Origin: Robiginitomaculum sp.
GTDB taxonomy: Bacteria > Pseudomonadota > Alphaproteobacteria > Caulobacterales > Maricaulaceae
Length of the DNA: 64,000 nucleotides
Assembly (NCBI GenBank): GCA_021776635.1
Contig: JAJFFN010000038.1
Coordinates: forward strand, 23,990 to 87,989
Direction of reading: 5' to 3'
Of this stretch, positions 1-8,198 are shown in pieces. The notes under the pieces are model-generated. The model saw only the letters and a program-made list of their open reading frames with translations. It ran no database searches and was not told the DNA's origin. Every line of letters begins with the position of its first letter. Position 1 is the first letter of the stretch. The position numbers were made by a program, and so were the translations under genes.

Positions 1-1
1 C

Positions 2-220
2 ACATTCGTATACCAAGACGAGCATGGTCTGCAGACATCAGGCATGCTCACCGTGATAGTGGGGCAAGGCAGTACGAGTACAGGAGACGGTGGCTCCAGT
101 GGCTCCGGTGGCGGTGATGGGTTCCAACGGACGACTGTAGCCTATTCGGTATTGGTTGTCCGGGTGACATCACCAGAGAATTTGAGATCGAATAGCATAT
201 GCGTAATGCTTTACTTATAA
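2..220 (+). CDS. C-terminal end of an unknown protein (5' end outside window)
   Basis: An open frame enters from the left edge (codons starting at base 2) and runs to TAA at 218-220, giving about 72 residues. It contains a Gly/Ser/Asp-rich stretch at 85-120 that resembles a linker. I recognise no family. The end is ambiguous. In this frame the protein would overlap the next gene by 22 bases. If one base were gained or lost in the Gly-rich run, translation would move to codons starting at base 1 and stop at TAG 193-195, three bases before the next ATG, which is a more usual arrangement. The strand fits the downstream gene. That this is coding is likely; the exact C-terminus is uncertain. Confidence 0.4.
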   Translation, partial: TFVYQDEHGLQTSGMLTVIVGQGSTSTGDGGSSGSGGGDGFQRTTVAYSVLVVRVTSPENLRSNSICVMLYL

Positions 221-723
221 TTGGATTAATTGCGGTTATAATTGCAACGGTGCTTTTTGTAAACAATAAGCCAAGCCAATCCTCCGAGCAGGCTCCGCCT
301 AGCTCTAAGCAGTCAGACAACATACACAAAAGAAATACTGATGCAAAAACCACAAAGCCAATTGATATGGCGAGAGATGAAGAAATTCTTTTACAAGGTA
401 TCGATGACGAAATTTCAATGGAAGCGCAAATGAATGCGAGTATAAGCGATGACATGCTCGTAGCAGAAATAACTGCAAATATGGGATTGTCTGATATGCA
501 AAAATTTATGCAACTAAGACAAAACCCAAAAGTCCGCACAAGTGGCGGTTTATTGGTACAACCTTATCAAGAAATCAAAGCTTGTGAGGAAGCAGTTTCT
601 CAAAACTGCGAAATCACAATCAAAAACACTAGCACTGGAATAACAGTATGGGACGGAAAATGGCTGGCGCATTACATTGAAACAGGCGTAGGTCAAGAAG
701 TTGTTTTCGTTCGAGAAAAATAA
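199..723 (+). CDS. Membrane-anchored hypothetical protein
   Basis: A 174-residue protein with no family I recognise. Residues 4-21 form one hydrophobic segment after a short charged N-terminus, which reads as a signal anchor or an uncleaved signal peptide. Residues about 25-55 are polar and low in complexity (Ser, Gln, Lys, Asn). A more ordered region follows, with two cysteines near residues 136 and 143 that could form a disulfide if the domain is periplasmic. It follows the truncated gene at the left edge closely and converges on the type II secretion operon. A link to secretion is possible from position only. Confidence 0.6.
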   Translation: MRNALLIIGLIAVIIATVLFVNNKPSQSSEQAPPSSKQSDNIHKRNTDAKTTKPIDMARDEEILLQGIDDEISMEAQMNASISDDMLVAEITANMGLSDMQKFMQLRQNPKVRTSGGLLVQPYQEIKACEEAVSQNCEITIKNTSTGITVWDGKWLAHYIETGVGQEVVFVREK

Positions 724-766
724 ACGCACCTTATTGATAGCTTCCTAAGCTTGAAATTGTCTCTGT

Positions 767-1216
767 TTAATCATCACTGGTAATATCTCTGTTTTCACCA
801 TCTCCGCCGACTTGCGCGTCTTTACCGAGTGACGTTACCAAGATAGTTTCCCCGTCTGGTGAGAGGGTGTAGGTAAAAGGTTTTTTCCACGGGTCTAGAG
901 GTACTTTACCGCGGCGTAAATATGGGCCTGCCCATAAATCAAAACCCACCTCAGTATCTGCCGGTTTTGTGATAAGTGCATCAAGACCCTGTTTTGTGCT
1001 TGGGTATTCGCCCATATCAAGTTGGTAAATGTCCAGAGCGCTAATCAGGTTTTCTATCTGGGTGCGGGCTGTTGTAGATTTGGCTTTGCCAATACGGCCA
1101 ATCAGGCGAGGGGCCACAATCGCAGTCAGCAAAGATATAATAACCAACACAACAAGAAGCTCGGTCAGTGTGTAGCCTTCCCTATTATCTAGCTGTCTGC
1201 GTTTCTTACTGACCAT
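767..1216 (-). CDS. gspG: Type II secretion major pseudopilin GspG
   Basis: Major pseudopilin of the type II secretion system; it builds the periplasmic pseudopilus that pushes substrates through the secretin. From the chosen ATG (1216) the protein has 149 residues. The short leader MVSKKRRQLDNREG precedes the cleavage site Gly14/Tyr15, and Glu19 is at position +5 of the mature protein, followed by a hydrophobic helix. The C-terminal half has the GspG-type Tyr-Pro-Ser-Thr...Gly-Leu region and a WAGPYL-like motif. I chose this start over a longer in-frame one because GGAGAG lies just upstream and the leader length is typical. It overlaps the prepilin peptidase gene by 11 bases and is the last gene of the operon, an unusual place for the most abundant subunit. 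Confidence 0.93.
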   Translation of the reverse strand: MVSKKRRQLDNREGYTLTELLVVLVIISLLTAIVAPRLIGRIGKAKSTTARTQIENLISALDIYQLDMGEYPSTKQGLDALITKPADTEVGFDLWAGPYLRRGKVPLDPWKKPFTYTLSPDGETILVTSLGKDAQVGGDGENRDITSDD

Positions 1217-1685
1217 AATATACTCTCCATACCTGATATACCCAAAGGCATGCAATGCCTAAACTAAGTCCCGGCCCAAATGCAATTTTTTCTGGAGCAT
1301 TTTGTGACGCGTTTCGCTTTAAAACCTGAACCCACAACAAACTAACGGCAGCCCCTAACGCAATAGCATAACTAACATAGGTAGGGCCGAGCAGGGCGCC
1401 GCCTGCGGCCATGAGCTTCACATCCCCAAACCCCAAGCCATAAATACCGTGAGTTCGTTTATGCAGGAGCCTTAAACCCCATAACATCCCCCCGCCGAGA
1501 ATAGCACCTGATAACATGAGCACCCATGATTGCTCCTTAAAAACAAACGTCCAAATGAGTGCCAAAAGGACCAACAAAACACTCGCCGAATTGGGTATAA
1601 TCCCCTTTTTGGCGTCCACAAATGTGACAACACCTAAGACAAGAAACAGCGTACCTGCAAAAGCAATATATTTGATATCATACAT
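1206..1685 (-). CDS. A24-family prepilin peptidase, short form
   Basis: Membrane aspartyl protease expected to remove the leader peptides of the pseudopilins in this operon. It has 159 residues and about five or six hydrophobic segments. The two expected catalytic aspartates are visible: Asp24 in VDAKKGIIPN and Asp88 in the GFGDVKL motif. The N-terminal methyltransferase domain of full-length GspO/PilD is absent, so this is the short, CpaA-like form. The start abuts the gspK stop (shared base 1685) and the end overlaps gspG. Its place inside the gsp operon suggests a dedicated enzyme; whether N-methylation is done by another protein cannot be seen here. Confidence 0.88.
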   Translation of the reverse strand: MYDIKYIAFAGTLFLVLGVVTFVDAKKGIIPNSASVLLVLLALIWTFVFKEQSWVLMLSGAILGGGMLWGLRLLHKRTHGIYGLGFGDVKLMAAGGALLGPTYVSYAIALGAAVSLLWVQVLKRNASQNAPEKIAFGPGLSLGIACLWVYQVWRVYYGQ

Positions 1686-2593
1686 TATTGTTTGCTCCCG
1701 GACGGGCAGGAGATTGGTAAAGTTTCTTCGGATGTATTTTGCTTTAGAGGAACAACATCACGTGTAATGCGATGACGCCAGACGGGATCGGACGGATTGC
1801 CGGTAAAGCGAATGATAGCGGTCATCCGTGCGGCAGAATGTTGGCTTATTGGTGCCAAAGATTGCACTTCAAAAACCTGGCCCGCCAAACTTGTACGGCG
1901 CACGCTTGGGAGTGTGGGCGGCGGTGTATCTCCAAGTCCAGCGGCGCGGCGTACGACCCCGCGTGCTAAATATGGGTCAACTCGTCCACTTGGCGCATAG
2001 ATGGTTAGGAAAGGTGCGGCACAAGCCATAATATTTGCATCTACACCTAACACACGGCTTAGCTCTGCTACGTTTTTAAAAGGCGCATTACTTGGACCAT
2101 ATTTAAGACCTGCCTCTAGGTACGCACGGGACTCAGCGCCGTTTAAATGGATAAGCTCGTCCGCATCCCGCCAATCAGCTATTCTGTCGCCGAGTTGATC
2201 TGCCAGCTCCTGCTCATAACCGAGTTCACGAAACAGGCTAGCCAGTAATACTGGTGGGGCTCCGTTGAGATCTATCTGCGCCTGCGGACTATAGACGTAG
2301 ATAGTCAGCTCTTCATCACCTAGTTCTGCCGCATAACTTTCTGTACGCGCGCGCCAAGGGTCGCGGGCATCTGCGATATGGTAAGTTGCAATAGCAACAC
2401 CGCCTTCTGCTAACACCCACGCTTTATCGAGGCGCATTTGGACTTTGGTTTCAAGTACAGTGGATTTAACCAGCGAGATCGCAGCAATGCCGAGCAATGC
2501 AAGAATAAGTGATAACCACAGCGCAGCTACTAGAGCCGTGCCTTCTTCAGAGCCCAAATAGAGACCAGGTTTATGGCTGCGTCGTTGGTTCAT
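1685..2593 (-). CDS. gspK: Type II secretion minor pseudopilin GspK
   Basis: Minor pseudopilin at the pseudopilus tip, 302 residues. The N-terminus has a prepilin-like site at Gly18/Thr19 followed by a hydrophobic helix. Position +5 is Ala rather than Glu, which is normal for GspK and separates it from GspG/H/I/J. The large alpha-helical insertion typical of GspK, including a DLNGAPP-type segment near residue 110, is present. It overlaps the end of gspD by 23 bases and ends where the prepilin peptidase begins. GspK caps the GspI-GspJ complex, and both partners are encoded upstream in the same operon. Confidence 0.9.
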   Translation of the reverse strand: MNQRRSHKPGLYLGSEEGTALVAALWLSLILALLGIAAISLVKSTVLETKVQMRLDKAWVLAEGGVAIATYHIADARDPWRARTESYAAELGDEELTIYVYSPQAQIDLNGAPPVLLASLFRELGYEQELADQLGDRIADWRDADELIHLNGAESRAYLEAGLKYGPSNAPFKNVAELSRVLGVDANIMACAAPFLTIYAPSGRVDPYLARGVVRRAAGLGDTPPPTLPSVRRTSLAGQVFEVQSLAPISQHSAARMTAIIRFTGNPSDPVWRHRITRDVVPLKQNTSEETLPISCPSGSKQ

Positions 2594-4727
2594 CAGTAAA
2601 CTTTGACACCTTCAGGTTCTGTAGGCGGCTACGAATATGATCATTAGCACGTCTCGCGTCTTCTCGTGATCTGATTATATGTGGTGTCATAAAAATTACC
2701 AACTCCGTACGGCCACGACTGTCTGATTTACCGCTGAATGCATTACCAACTAGAGGAATATCTTTGAGAACAGGAATACCTGTATCCCCCACTGTCCGGC
2801 TCGTGCGGATTAAACCTCCTAGAGCTAAAGTATCACCGTCAGCAATAGTAACAACCGTATCGAACCTTCTTTGCTGAATGGTCGGAGCATCTATGCCCGA
2901 TGTAAGGGTTGGTACTGCATTACTAACCTCTTGTGCGACTTCCAGGAATACCATTTCACCGTCATTCACTCTTGGTGTAACTGTCAGTAGAATGCCTGTA
3001 TCCCTGAACTGTACGGAATTGACGATAGGGGCATTGGGATTGTCAACACTGACGGCTGACTGGGTGACCACAGGAACCTGGTCCCCGACCTGTAAAGTAG
3101 CGGTCTGGTTATCCAGGGTCATGATTTGCGGGGACGCCACGATTTCTATATCGGTAACCGCCGCCAATGCATTCATAGCAACCTGCACATAGTTGCCGGA
3201 GAACGCATAGGCAAACCCCGGAAAACGGGAAGACACCGCCCCGCTACTCGCATCGGAGAATGTCGCCGTACCGCCGGTCCGGCTATCAAAGAACCATTGT
3301 ACGCCGTAACGTAATTCATCATTCAATGTAACTTCGGCAATGACGGCTTCAATCAAAACCTGGTCAGGCAATACATCCAGCATTTGAACAAGGTTGGCAA
3401 TTTGGCGATATTCTTCATCTGTGCCGTAAATGATCAGAGAGTTGGTGGCCAGGTCGGCACGTATGCGAAGTTTGTTATTTGTTCCATTGCTAACTTGTGT
3501 GGGGCGGTTTTCTTGGCTGTCGGAGTTGTTTTGACCAGAAGTATTTTCACCACTGGAGCCGCTACTCTCGCCTACGAGATCGGATATGGTATCAGCCAGT
3601 TCTTCCGCATCAGCATTTACGATCGACAGGAATTGAAACCTGCGGCCTTCTCCGCCAACATTGCGGTCAAGCTTGCGTATCCACTCTTCCGCCTGGGCAA
3701 TTCTATGTGATCTTTTGGCAATCACCAATATAGAGCCAAGGCGCGGCATAGGGATAAATTCAACTTGCGAGCCAATGGGGCCGTTAGCCCCGCCAAATAT
3801 TTTCTCCAATTCTTCTATGAGAGTTTCTGGTGGGGCATATTGCGTTTCAAAAACACCGAATGACATTTGTGCGAGCCAGTCAACATCGAACATTTCCATA
3901 GTATCAAGCAGCACATTGATCTGGGCTGGCTCACCAGATAAAATGAGTATTTCTCGCTTGCTATCCACTTGCACGGTGCTGCCCTGAGGGGTGAACGGTT
4001 GTAAGACACGCGCCATTTCCGAGGCGGATATATATTCCAGAGGTGCAATTACCATTCCGCCTGCCACATTGTTTCCGGCAAGGCTAGGGGCGCGAGCAAA
4101 CCGTCTGGCTTGCGATGAAGGGATAACGGTAAATGTATTTGGCGCGGTTTCAATGAGTGAAACATTGACGAGATTGAGCGCCTGATCAAGAATAGATGGG
4201 AGGTCAGATTTCTTTACAGGCTTAGCTGTGCGTAAGGTCACTTCACCTTTAACCGCCGGGTCAATGATAAAGTCGGCGCCTAATATATTGCCAAGCACAG
4301 CATTGACGATTTGCTCTACAGGCGCTTTGTCAAATGCAAGTTCTACACTGCCTGAGCGTTCCGTGATAAAGTCTTTTTGTTGCGGTCCGGATTTGACATA
4401 TTGTCCCGAACCCAGATGGATGTCCTGCAAGAGGGATGGCGCGGTCTTTGTGAGTGTGGTTTGGTTGAGTACAGGGTTAGTATCATCCGGTGTAATCTTT
4501 GCGTCCGGGTGCAATATACCTTCAAGTACATCATTGCCAACAACTCTATTGGGCAATGATTTGCCATCCGTGGTCTGGCAGCCAATAAATGCACATGCGG
4601 CTATGCCACACAGGAACAGGTTCAATACCCGTTTGTTATTCTGCAAAACCATTAAACTTGGCTTACCCATTCTGTTTCCCATATATATCACCATTCGAGC
4701 CCGCACTTTAGCGCGGTTCTTCTCCAT
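2571..4727 (-). CDS. gspD: Type II secretion secretin GspD
   Basis: Outer-membrane secretin forming the T2SS channel, up to 718 residues. The N-terminal region carries a hydrophobic signal ending at Cys50 in a lipobox-like context (AFIGC), so it may be a lipoprotein. Next come the N0 domain (about 95-180), repeated N1-N3 KH-like domains (about 190-470) with a Ser/Asn/Gly-rich loop near 375-400, and a C-terminal secretin domain with the VPVVTQ and GGLIRTS-type segments. The start is uncertain: the ATG at 4727 has no clear ribosome site, and in-frame ATGs at 4694 and 4679 would also keep the signal. It overlaps gspC by 20 bases. No GspS pilotin is seen nearby, consistent with self-lipidation. 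Confidence 0.94.
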   Translation of the reverse strand: MEKNRAKVRARMVIYMGNRMGKPSLMVLQNNKRVLNLFLCGIAACAFIGCQTTDGKSLPNRVVGNDVLEGILHPDAKITPDDTNPVLNQTTLTKTAPSLLQDIHLGSGQYVKSGPQQKDFITERSGSVELAFDKAPVEQIVNAVLGNILGADFIIDPAVKGEVTLRTAKPVKKSDLPSILDQALNLVNVSLIETAPNTFTVIPSSQARRFARAPSLAGNNVAGGMVIAPLEYISASEMARVLQPFTPQGSTVQVDSKREILILSGEPAQINVLLDTMEMFDVDWLAQMSFGVFETQYAPPETLIEELEKIFGGANGPIGSQVEFIPMPRLGSILVIAKRSHRIAQAEEWIRKLDRNVGGEGRRFQFLSIVNADAEELADTISDLVGESSGSSGENTSGQNNSDSQENRPTQVSNGTNNKLRIRADLATNSLIIYGTDEEYRQIANLVQMLDVLPDQVLIEAVIAEVTLNDELRYGVQWFFDSRTGGTATFSDASSGAVSSRFPGFAYAFSGNYVQVAMNALAAVTDIEIVASPQIMTLDNQTATLQVGDQVPVVTQSAVSVDNPNAPIVNSVQFRDTGILLTVTPRVNDGEMVFLEVAQEVSNAVPTLTSGIDAPTIQQRRFDTVVTIADGDTLALGGLIRTSRTVGDTGIPVLKDIPLVGNAFSGKSDSRGRTELVIFMTPHIIRSREDARRANDHIRSRLQNLKVSKFTDEPTTQP

Positions 4728-5187
4728 GAAACAACTTTAAACTTTCGGTTTTATTTTTTGAGGTCAGTCTTGCCTCGGTCCCCGATAAATAATCAAGTGT
4801 CCAGTTCCCAAGCTGCATGCCCCGACGACTTGATACAAGTTCACCCGTTTCAATATGTCTAAACCATCCGGTTGTTAAATTTGCAGCACGACTAACCCCG
4901 ATCAACTGATAGTCGAGGGGTGACCAGTCTTCGACAATGCCCGGCAGTACTTCACCCTGGATGTCAGCAGCATTTTCCAGACTGGAAGTGAATAATGGGC
5001 GTGATCTGTATTGTTGCAATAAATCATTTACATTGACTTTGGGTTTGGGTGTTGAGGTGGTTGTTTCAGATTGTTTTACTTCTTCAAGAGATGCGATTGT
5101 TATTTGTTTGTGCGGGGCAATCTTTGCCGTGGCACCAATTAGGATACATATTATGATGAAACCTAATGCTTTTGTGTGCGTCTTCAT
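4708..5187 (-). CDS. GspC/GspN-like T2SS inner-membrane protein
   Basis: A 159-residue protein with one N-terminal transmembrane segment (about residues 8-24), a Lys/Thr/Pro-rich linker, and a small beta domain (about 75-155) of the homology-region type that contacts the N0 domain of the secretin. A motif SPLDYQLIGVSR followed by a Gly-Trp-Phe segment fits this fold. Classical GspC is about 270-300 residues and ends in a PDZ or coiled-coil domain; here nothing follows the beta domain. It lies between gspM and gspD and overlaps both by a few bases. The position and shape support a GspC role, although GspN-like naming is also possible. Confidence 0.75.
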   Translation of the reverse strand: MKTHTKALGFIIICILIGATAKIAPHKQITIASLEEVKQSETTTSTPKPKVNVNDLLQQYRSRPLFTSSLENAADIQGEVLPGIVEDWSPLDYQLIGVSRAANLTTGWFRHIETGELVSSRRGMQLGNWTLDYLSGTEARLTSKNKTESLKLFHGEEPR

Positions 5188-5768
5188 GGACGGGCCTCCA
5201 ATTCAGCAAGTGACGGATCTTGCCAAAGAGCGGAACATTGCATGCGAATATCAAGTAAGCTTGCAGTGCCCTGACGACGTCTGATCAATAAACTATCGAT
5301 TTTCAGGTTTTGGCCCTGCGCAGAGCTCTTTGCTAGAAATTGAGCTAGTCCATCTTCATTCACGCTCCAACGAACACTCGCAGAAATCGGGCGAAATGGC
5401 ACGGTCGTATCCGCCATGTTGTCTGACTGAATGTTTACTTGTGAACTGGTTTCTACATTTCCTCCAGCGGACACAATGAGTGTGCGCAGATGTGTCTGTA
5501 ATTCAGCACTTGCTTGTGAGGTGCTGCCACTAAGGGGCTTAAGGTTAGTGTGTAGAGCTGACATATTTTCTTGATGTATTCGTAAGTCCTGGCTCAATAT
5601 TTGTTGTTGCGATAGTAATTTTTCAACCTGGAACCGCACATCATGTAATTCTGTATAAGCTCGTATTGTCTTAGCGCCTATTACAAATAATGGGAGGCAG
5701 AGGATTAACACCAGTACAATGGCTATGCCTTGGGCAATCCGACTGGGGTTTGCATTGATCACGTTCAT
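5184..5768 (-). CDS. gspM: Type II secretion protein GspM
   Basis: Inner-membrane platform component that pairs with GspL. It has 194 residues: a transmembrane helix near residues 12-33, then a likely coiled coil rich in Gln/Leu (about 45-75), then a C-terminal ferredoxin-like domain of the GspMb type. Sequence conservation in this family is low, so the call rests on topology and on its place immediately after the gspL gene, with a 4-base overlap at 5765-5768. It also overlaps gspC by 4 bases, so coupled translation is likely. Confidence 0.8.
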   Translation of the reverse strand: MNVINANPSRIAQGIAIVLVLILCLPLFVIGAKTIRAYTELHDVRFQVEKLLSQQQILSQDLRIHQENMSALHTNLKPLSGSTSQASAELQTHLRTLIVSAGGNVETSSQVNIQSDNMADTTVPFRPISASVRWSVNEDGLAQFLAKSSAQGQNLKIDSLLIRRRQGTASLLDIRMQCSALWQDPSLAELEARP

Positions 5769-6760
5769 GGTGAAGTCTCCGGCATTATGAGTGTCAGAGT
5801 AAAGCGCTGAAGGCCACTGGGGCGATCTACTGATATTGCTCCCAACTGCACTTGCATAATATAAGGCTGGGCTTCCATTTGTGTTGCTAGCTTTGCCGGA
5901 TCGTCAGTTATACCGCTCAACCTAATTTGATTTCCAGATAAATTCATCTCTCGTATCCACCCACCATCTGGTAAACTTGTGGTCGTGTCTGCAAGCATGT
6001 CCAAGACATTTGTACCGAGCGCATTTTCCTTGAATTGCGCACCTAAGGCTATGCTGGTTTGTATGTTCTGTAATTCAGTGCGGTCCTCTTGATTGGATAG
6101 GCGGACCAATCGCGCCTGATCTTGCCAATTTTCAGCAATCAAGGCGGGGCGGTTAGCCCATTGAGATGCTCCCCAGATGAGCCCAAAATAACAGCCAATA
6201 ATGGCTAAACTAAATAAGAGAGTTTGTTTGCGCCTTGTTTGGCGGTAAAGCGAGCTGGTGAATGTATATACGCCGCCGTATCGCCCTTTGGTTTGAAGAG
6301 AAGAATACCTCTCTTGCTGATTACTCCACTCTTCCAGGTCTTTTTTACGGACAATGCCAAGAGTAAATTTACTTTGTATGTTTCTAAATTTCTCACCTTC
6401 TTGAGTATCGCCTTGCTTATTGGATTGAATGTCTGAGGTGCTATGTGGTCCAGTAATATCCCATTCAATTTGTGTTTCCGGTAGCGGTGATAAACGAGTT
6501 AACATGAGCTTCGCGGCTCTTTTTGCACTGGACCTCGTCGTGACGTTCAAAAGCAGATTTTGTTCCAACACATCTATGGGTGGGGATTTATAGATGTCTT
6601 CTTGAGCCTTGTGGTTGGTCACCCTAAAAGCCGTCGATAGATATGTACCAAAATTTGCAATAATATCCAGGCCGTCGCCGAGTAAGGTGCCGCTGCCGAG
6701 AAACCGGCTCCAGCCTGACTTTGGCGGTGCGGAAATGTCTAGTTCTTTTTTTAGCGACAT
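5765..6760 (-). CDS. gspL: Type II secretion protein GspL-like
   Basis: A 331-residue bitopic inner-membrane protein. The N-terminal half is cytoplasmic and hydrophilic; a transmembrane segment lies near residues 180-200 (LLFSLAIIGCYFGLIWGA); the C-terminal periplasmic part is a PilN-like domain (about 205-330). In the family, the cytoplasmic part recruits the ATPase GspE and the periplasmic part dimerises with GspM, which is the next gene. The cytoplasmic part is shorter than the actin-like domain of enterobacterial GspL, so the exact mode of GspE binding may differ. It starts 10 bases inside the gspJ end. Confidence 0.8.
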   Translation of the reverse strand: MSLKKELDISAPPKSGWSRFLGSGTLLGDGLDIIANFGTYLSTAFRVTNHKAQEDIYKSPPIDVLEQNLLLNVTTRSSAKRAAKLMLTRLSPLPETQIEWDITGPHSTSDIQSNKQGDTQEGEKFRNIQSKFTLGIVRKKDLEEWSNQQERYSSLQTKGRYGGVYTFTSSLYRQTRRKQTLLFSLAIIGCYFGLIWGASQWANRPALIAENWQDQARLVRLSNQEDRTELQNIQTSIALGAQFKENALGTNVLDMLADTTTSLPDGGWIREMNLSGNQIRLSGITDDPAKLATQMEAQPYIMQVQLGAISVDRPSGLQRFTLTLIMPETSP

Positions 6761-7317
6761 TGACGCCCCACAATATCAAACCGGCAAGCTGGATTTACGT
6801 CTACTTTAAGGGCAGTTGATATTACAACCTGCCAGTCACTTTCCAAGCCGCCCTCCAAATTATTCTGCGAATTAGCCAGCTGTTCTAAAACAAGCGTATG
6901 ATAGTCATAAGGTGTCGTCCGGTTTACGCCCGTTTTACGCCGTTTGCCTAAGGCTCTGAAACGTAGCTCTGACCTGCTTGTTAAAATCTCCGTTTTATCA
7001 ATCTGATCACTGACGGCAGACAGCACCCAAATTTCACTATTATTACCTTCAATAACCAGCTTGCTGAAATAAGGACCGTCCACGGAGATTTCATCGAGTG
7101 TTTTTTCTTTAGTTTTACCGTTTGCCAGCCAGGTGCGCCCGGAAACTTCGGCCATAACCTTATTCAGCTTGGAGCGTTCTCTTAAATCGGAAGAACTACT
7201 CTCGAGCCTTTCGTAAGATTTGAATGCCGTCCCCATTGTTGTGCTCATTGTACCTGCCGTTGCACCCAAGACCATGAGTGCAACCAATATTTCTGTTAAT
7301 GTGAAACCTGCATTCAT
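6751..7317 (-). CDS. gspJ: Type II secretion minor pseudopilin GspJ
   Basis: Minor pseudopilin of the tip complex. From the ATG at 7317 the protein is 188 residues and starts with the very short leader MNAG, cleaved before Phe, with Glu at +5 and a hydrophobic helix (ILVALMVLGATAG). A longer version from 7341 adds eight residues that overlap gspI. I prefer 7317 because it lies one base after the gspI stop and because a four-residue leader with Gly at -1 is common for GspJ. The globular part has the Arg/Tyr-rich beta pattern of the family. It follows gspI and precedes gspL. Confidence 0.87.
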   Translation of the reverse strand: MNAGFTLTEILVALMVLGATAGTMSTTMGTAFKSYERLESSSSDLRERSKLNKVMAEVSGRTWLANGKTKEKTLDEISVDGPYFSKLVIEGNNSEIWVLSAVSDQIDKTEILTSRSELRFRALGKRRKTGVNRTTPYDYHTLVLEQLANSQNNLEGGLESDWQVVISTALKVDVNPACRFDIVGRQCR

Positions 7318-7318
7318 T

Positions 7319-7729
7319 CTAACGACCGACCCATTTTGCACTGGTGAGTTTTAACTTATTGGCATCGTCATTCCAGACCTCAACCGTAATGGTTTTTATA
7401 TTAGGCTGTTCATAGGATTGTGATTGTCTCTCCTTCTCCTGCCTAACAACCACGCGCCAACTTAAGTTGGACTTTTCATCAAAACCTTCACCATTTTCTT
7501 TGTCATACAAATCCCGCTCGGTAGCATCTTCCATAAGCGAGAGCGCCAACAGCGTTTGTGCGTTGCCAGTTTTAGCTGCGTGTATTCGGCTGGCTGCATA
7601 TTGTACGGTTTGCAAAAAACCTATGGCGGCAATGGCCATAACAATCATAGCCACAAGAATTTCACTGAGGATAAATCCGCCCTCTTGTTTGTCATCCACA
7701 CACTTATCGGACATATATTTATCTGTCAT
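7319..7729 (-). CDS. gspI: Type II secretion minor pseudopilin GspI
   Basis: Minor pseudopilin of 136 residues. The prepilin site is Gly18/Phe19 with Glu23 at +5 and a strongly hydrophobic helix (ILVAMIVMAIAAIGF). GspI nucleates the GspI-J-K tip complex. The C-terminal part is short and ends with the WVGR tail typical of a compact GspI. It overlaps gspH by 11 bases. An internal ATG at codon 6 could also be used and would leave a 12-residue leader. Confidence 0.88.
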   Translation of the reverse strand: MTDKYMSDKCVDDKQEGGFILSEILVAMIVMAIAAIGFLQTVQYAASRIHAAKTGNAQTLLALSLMEDATERDLYDKENGEGFDEKSNLSWRVVVRQEKERQSQSYEQPNIKTITVEVWNDDANKLKLTSAKWVGR

Positions 7730-8198
7730 GCAAACTCCCTATTTCAGAAGTGCCAAATACAGGGTTGATTTGGATTTGTTTTCTGCGTTCCCCCCGTTGA
7801 AGTACCAGCGCCGCACCAGTAAGCCTACCACCGGCATCTGCCATAACTACGAGGCTTTCATCCTCATATTCTTGACCATTTGCACTAAGGACACGAACCG
7901 CATTTCCCAATAAGCGGCGTTTGATTTTTTTCTCTTCCACAAACAATGTATAACTTCTTCCATCGCTCTCAATGTGTAGCTCTCCTTGGCTGCCAGATGT
8001 TAAGGCGCGCGTACGTAAGGTTTGTAAATCTGCTTGTAAAGTTTGTGCGGCGCTATTGATGGCTACATTCGGCAACAGCCGTTGAACAGCCACAGGGCCA
8101 ATTGCCGTAACAAGGCTAAGGAGCAACAATACAACGAGTAACTCCGTCAACGTGTACCCTGCTTGGCCCTGACATATATTTTTGCTTTTCTGCCTCAC
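7719..8198 (-). CDS. gspH: Type II secretion minor pseudopilin GspH
   Basis: Minor pseudopilin of 159 residues. The leader MRQKSKNICQGQAG ends at Gly14, Tyr15 is the mature N-terminus and Glu19 is at +5, followed by a hydrophobic helix. The C-terminal GspH domain includes alternating strands and the LVLQRGERRKQIQINPVFG-like end seen in GspH/FimT proteins. In the family it joins the pseudopilus just below the tip. It overlaps gspF by 4 bases and gspI by 11. Confidence 0.88.
   Translation of the reverse strand: MRQKSKNICQGQAGYTLTELLVVLLLLSLVTAIGPVAVQRLLPNVAINSAAQTLQADLQTLRTRALTSGSQGELHIESDGRSYTLFVEEKKIKRRLLGNAVRVLSANGQEYEDESLVVMADAGGRLTGAALVLQRGERRKQIQINPVFGTSEIGSLHDR

Noticed and set aside
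48..539. 163-codon minus-strand frame across the left-edge genes
   Set aside because: It is antisense to two plus-strand frames with better composition and starts, has no recognisable family, and its Ser/Ile/Cys-rich reading is typical of a shadow frame.
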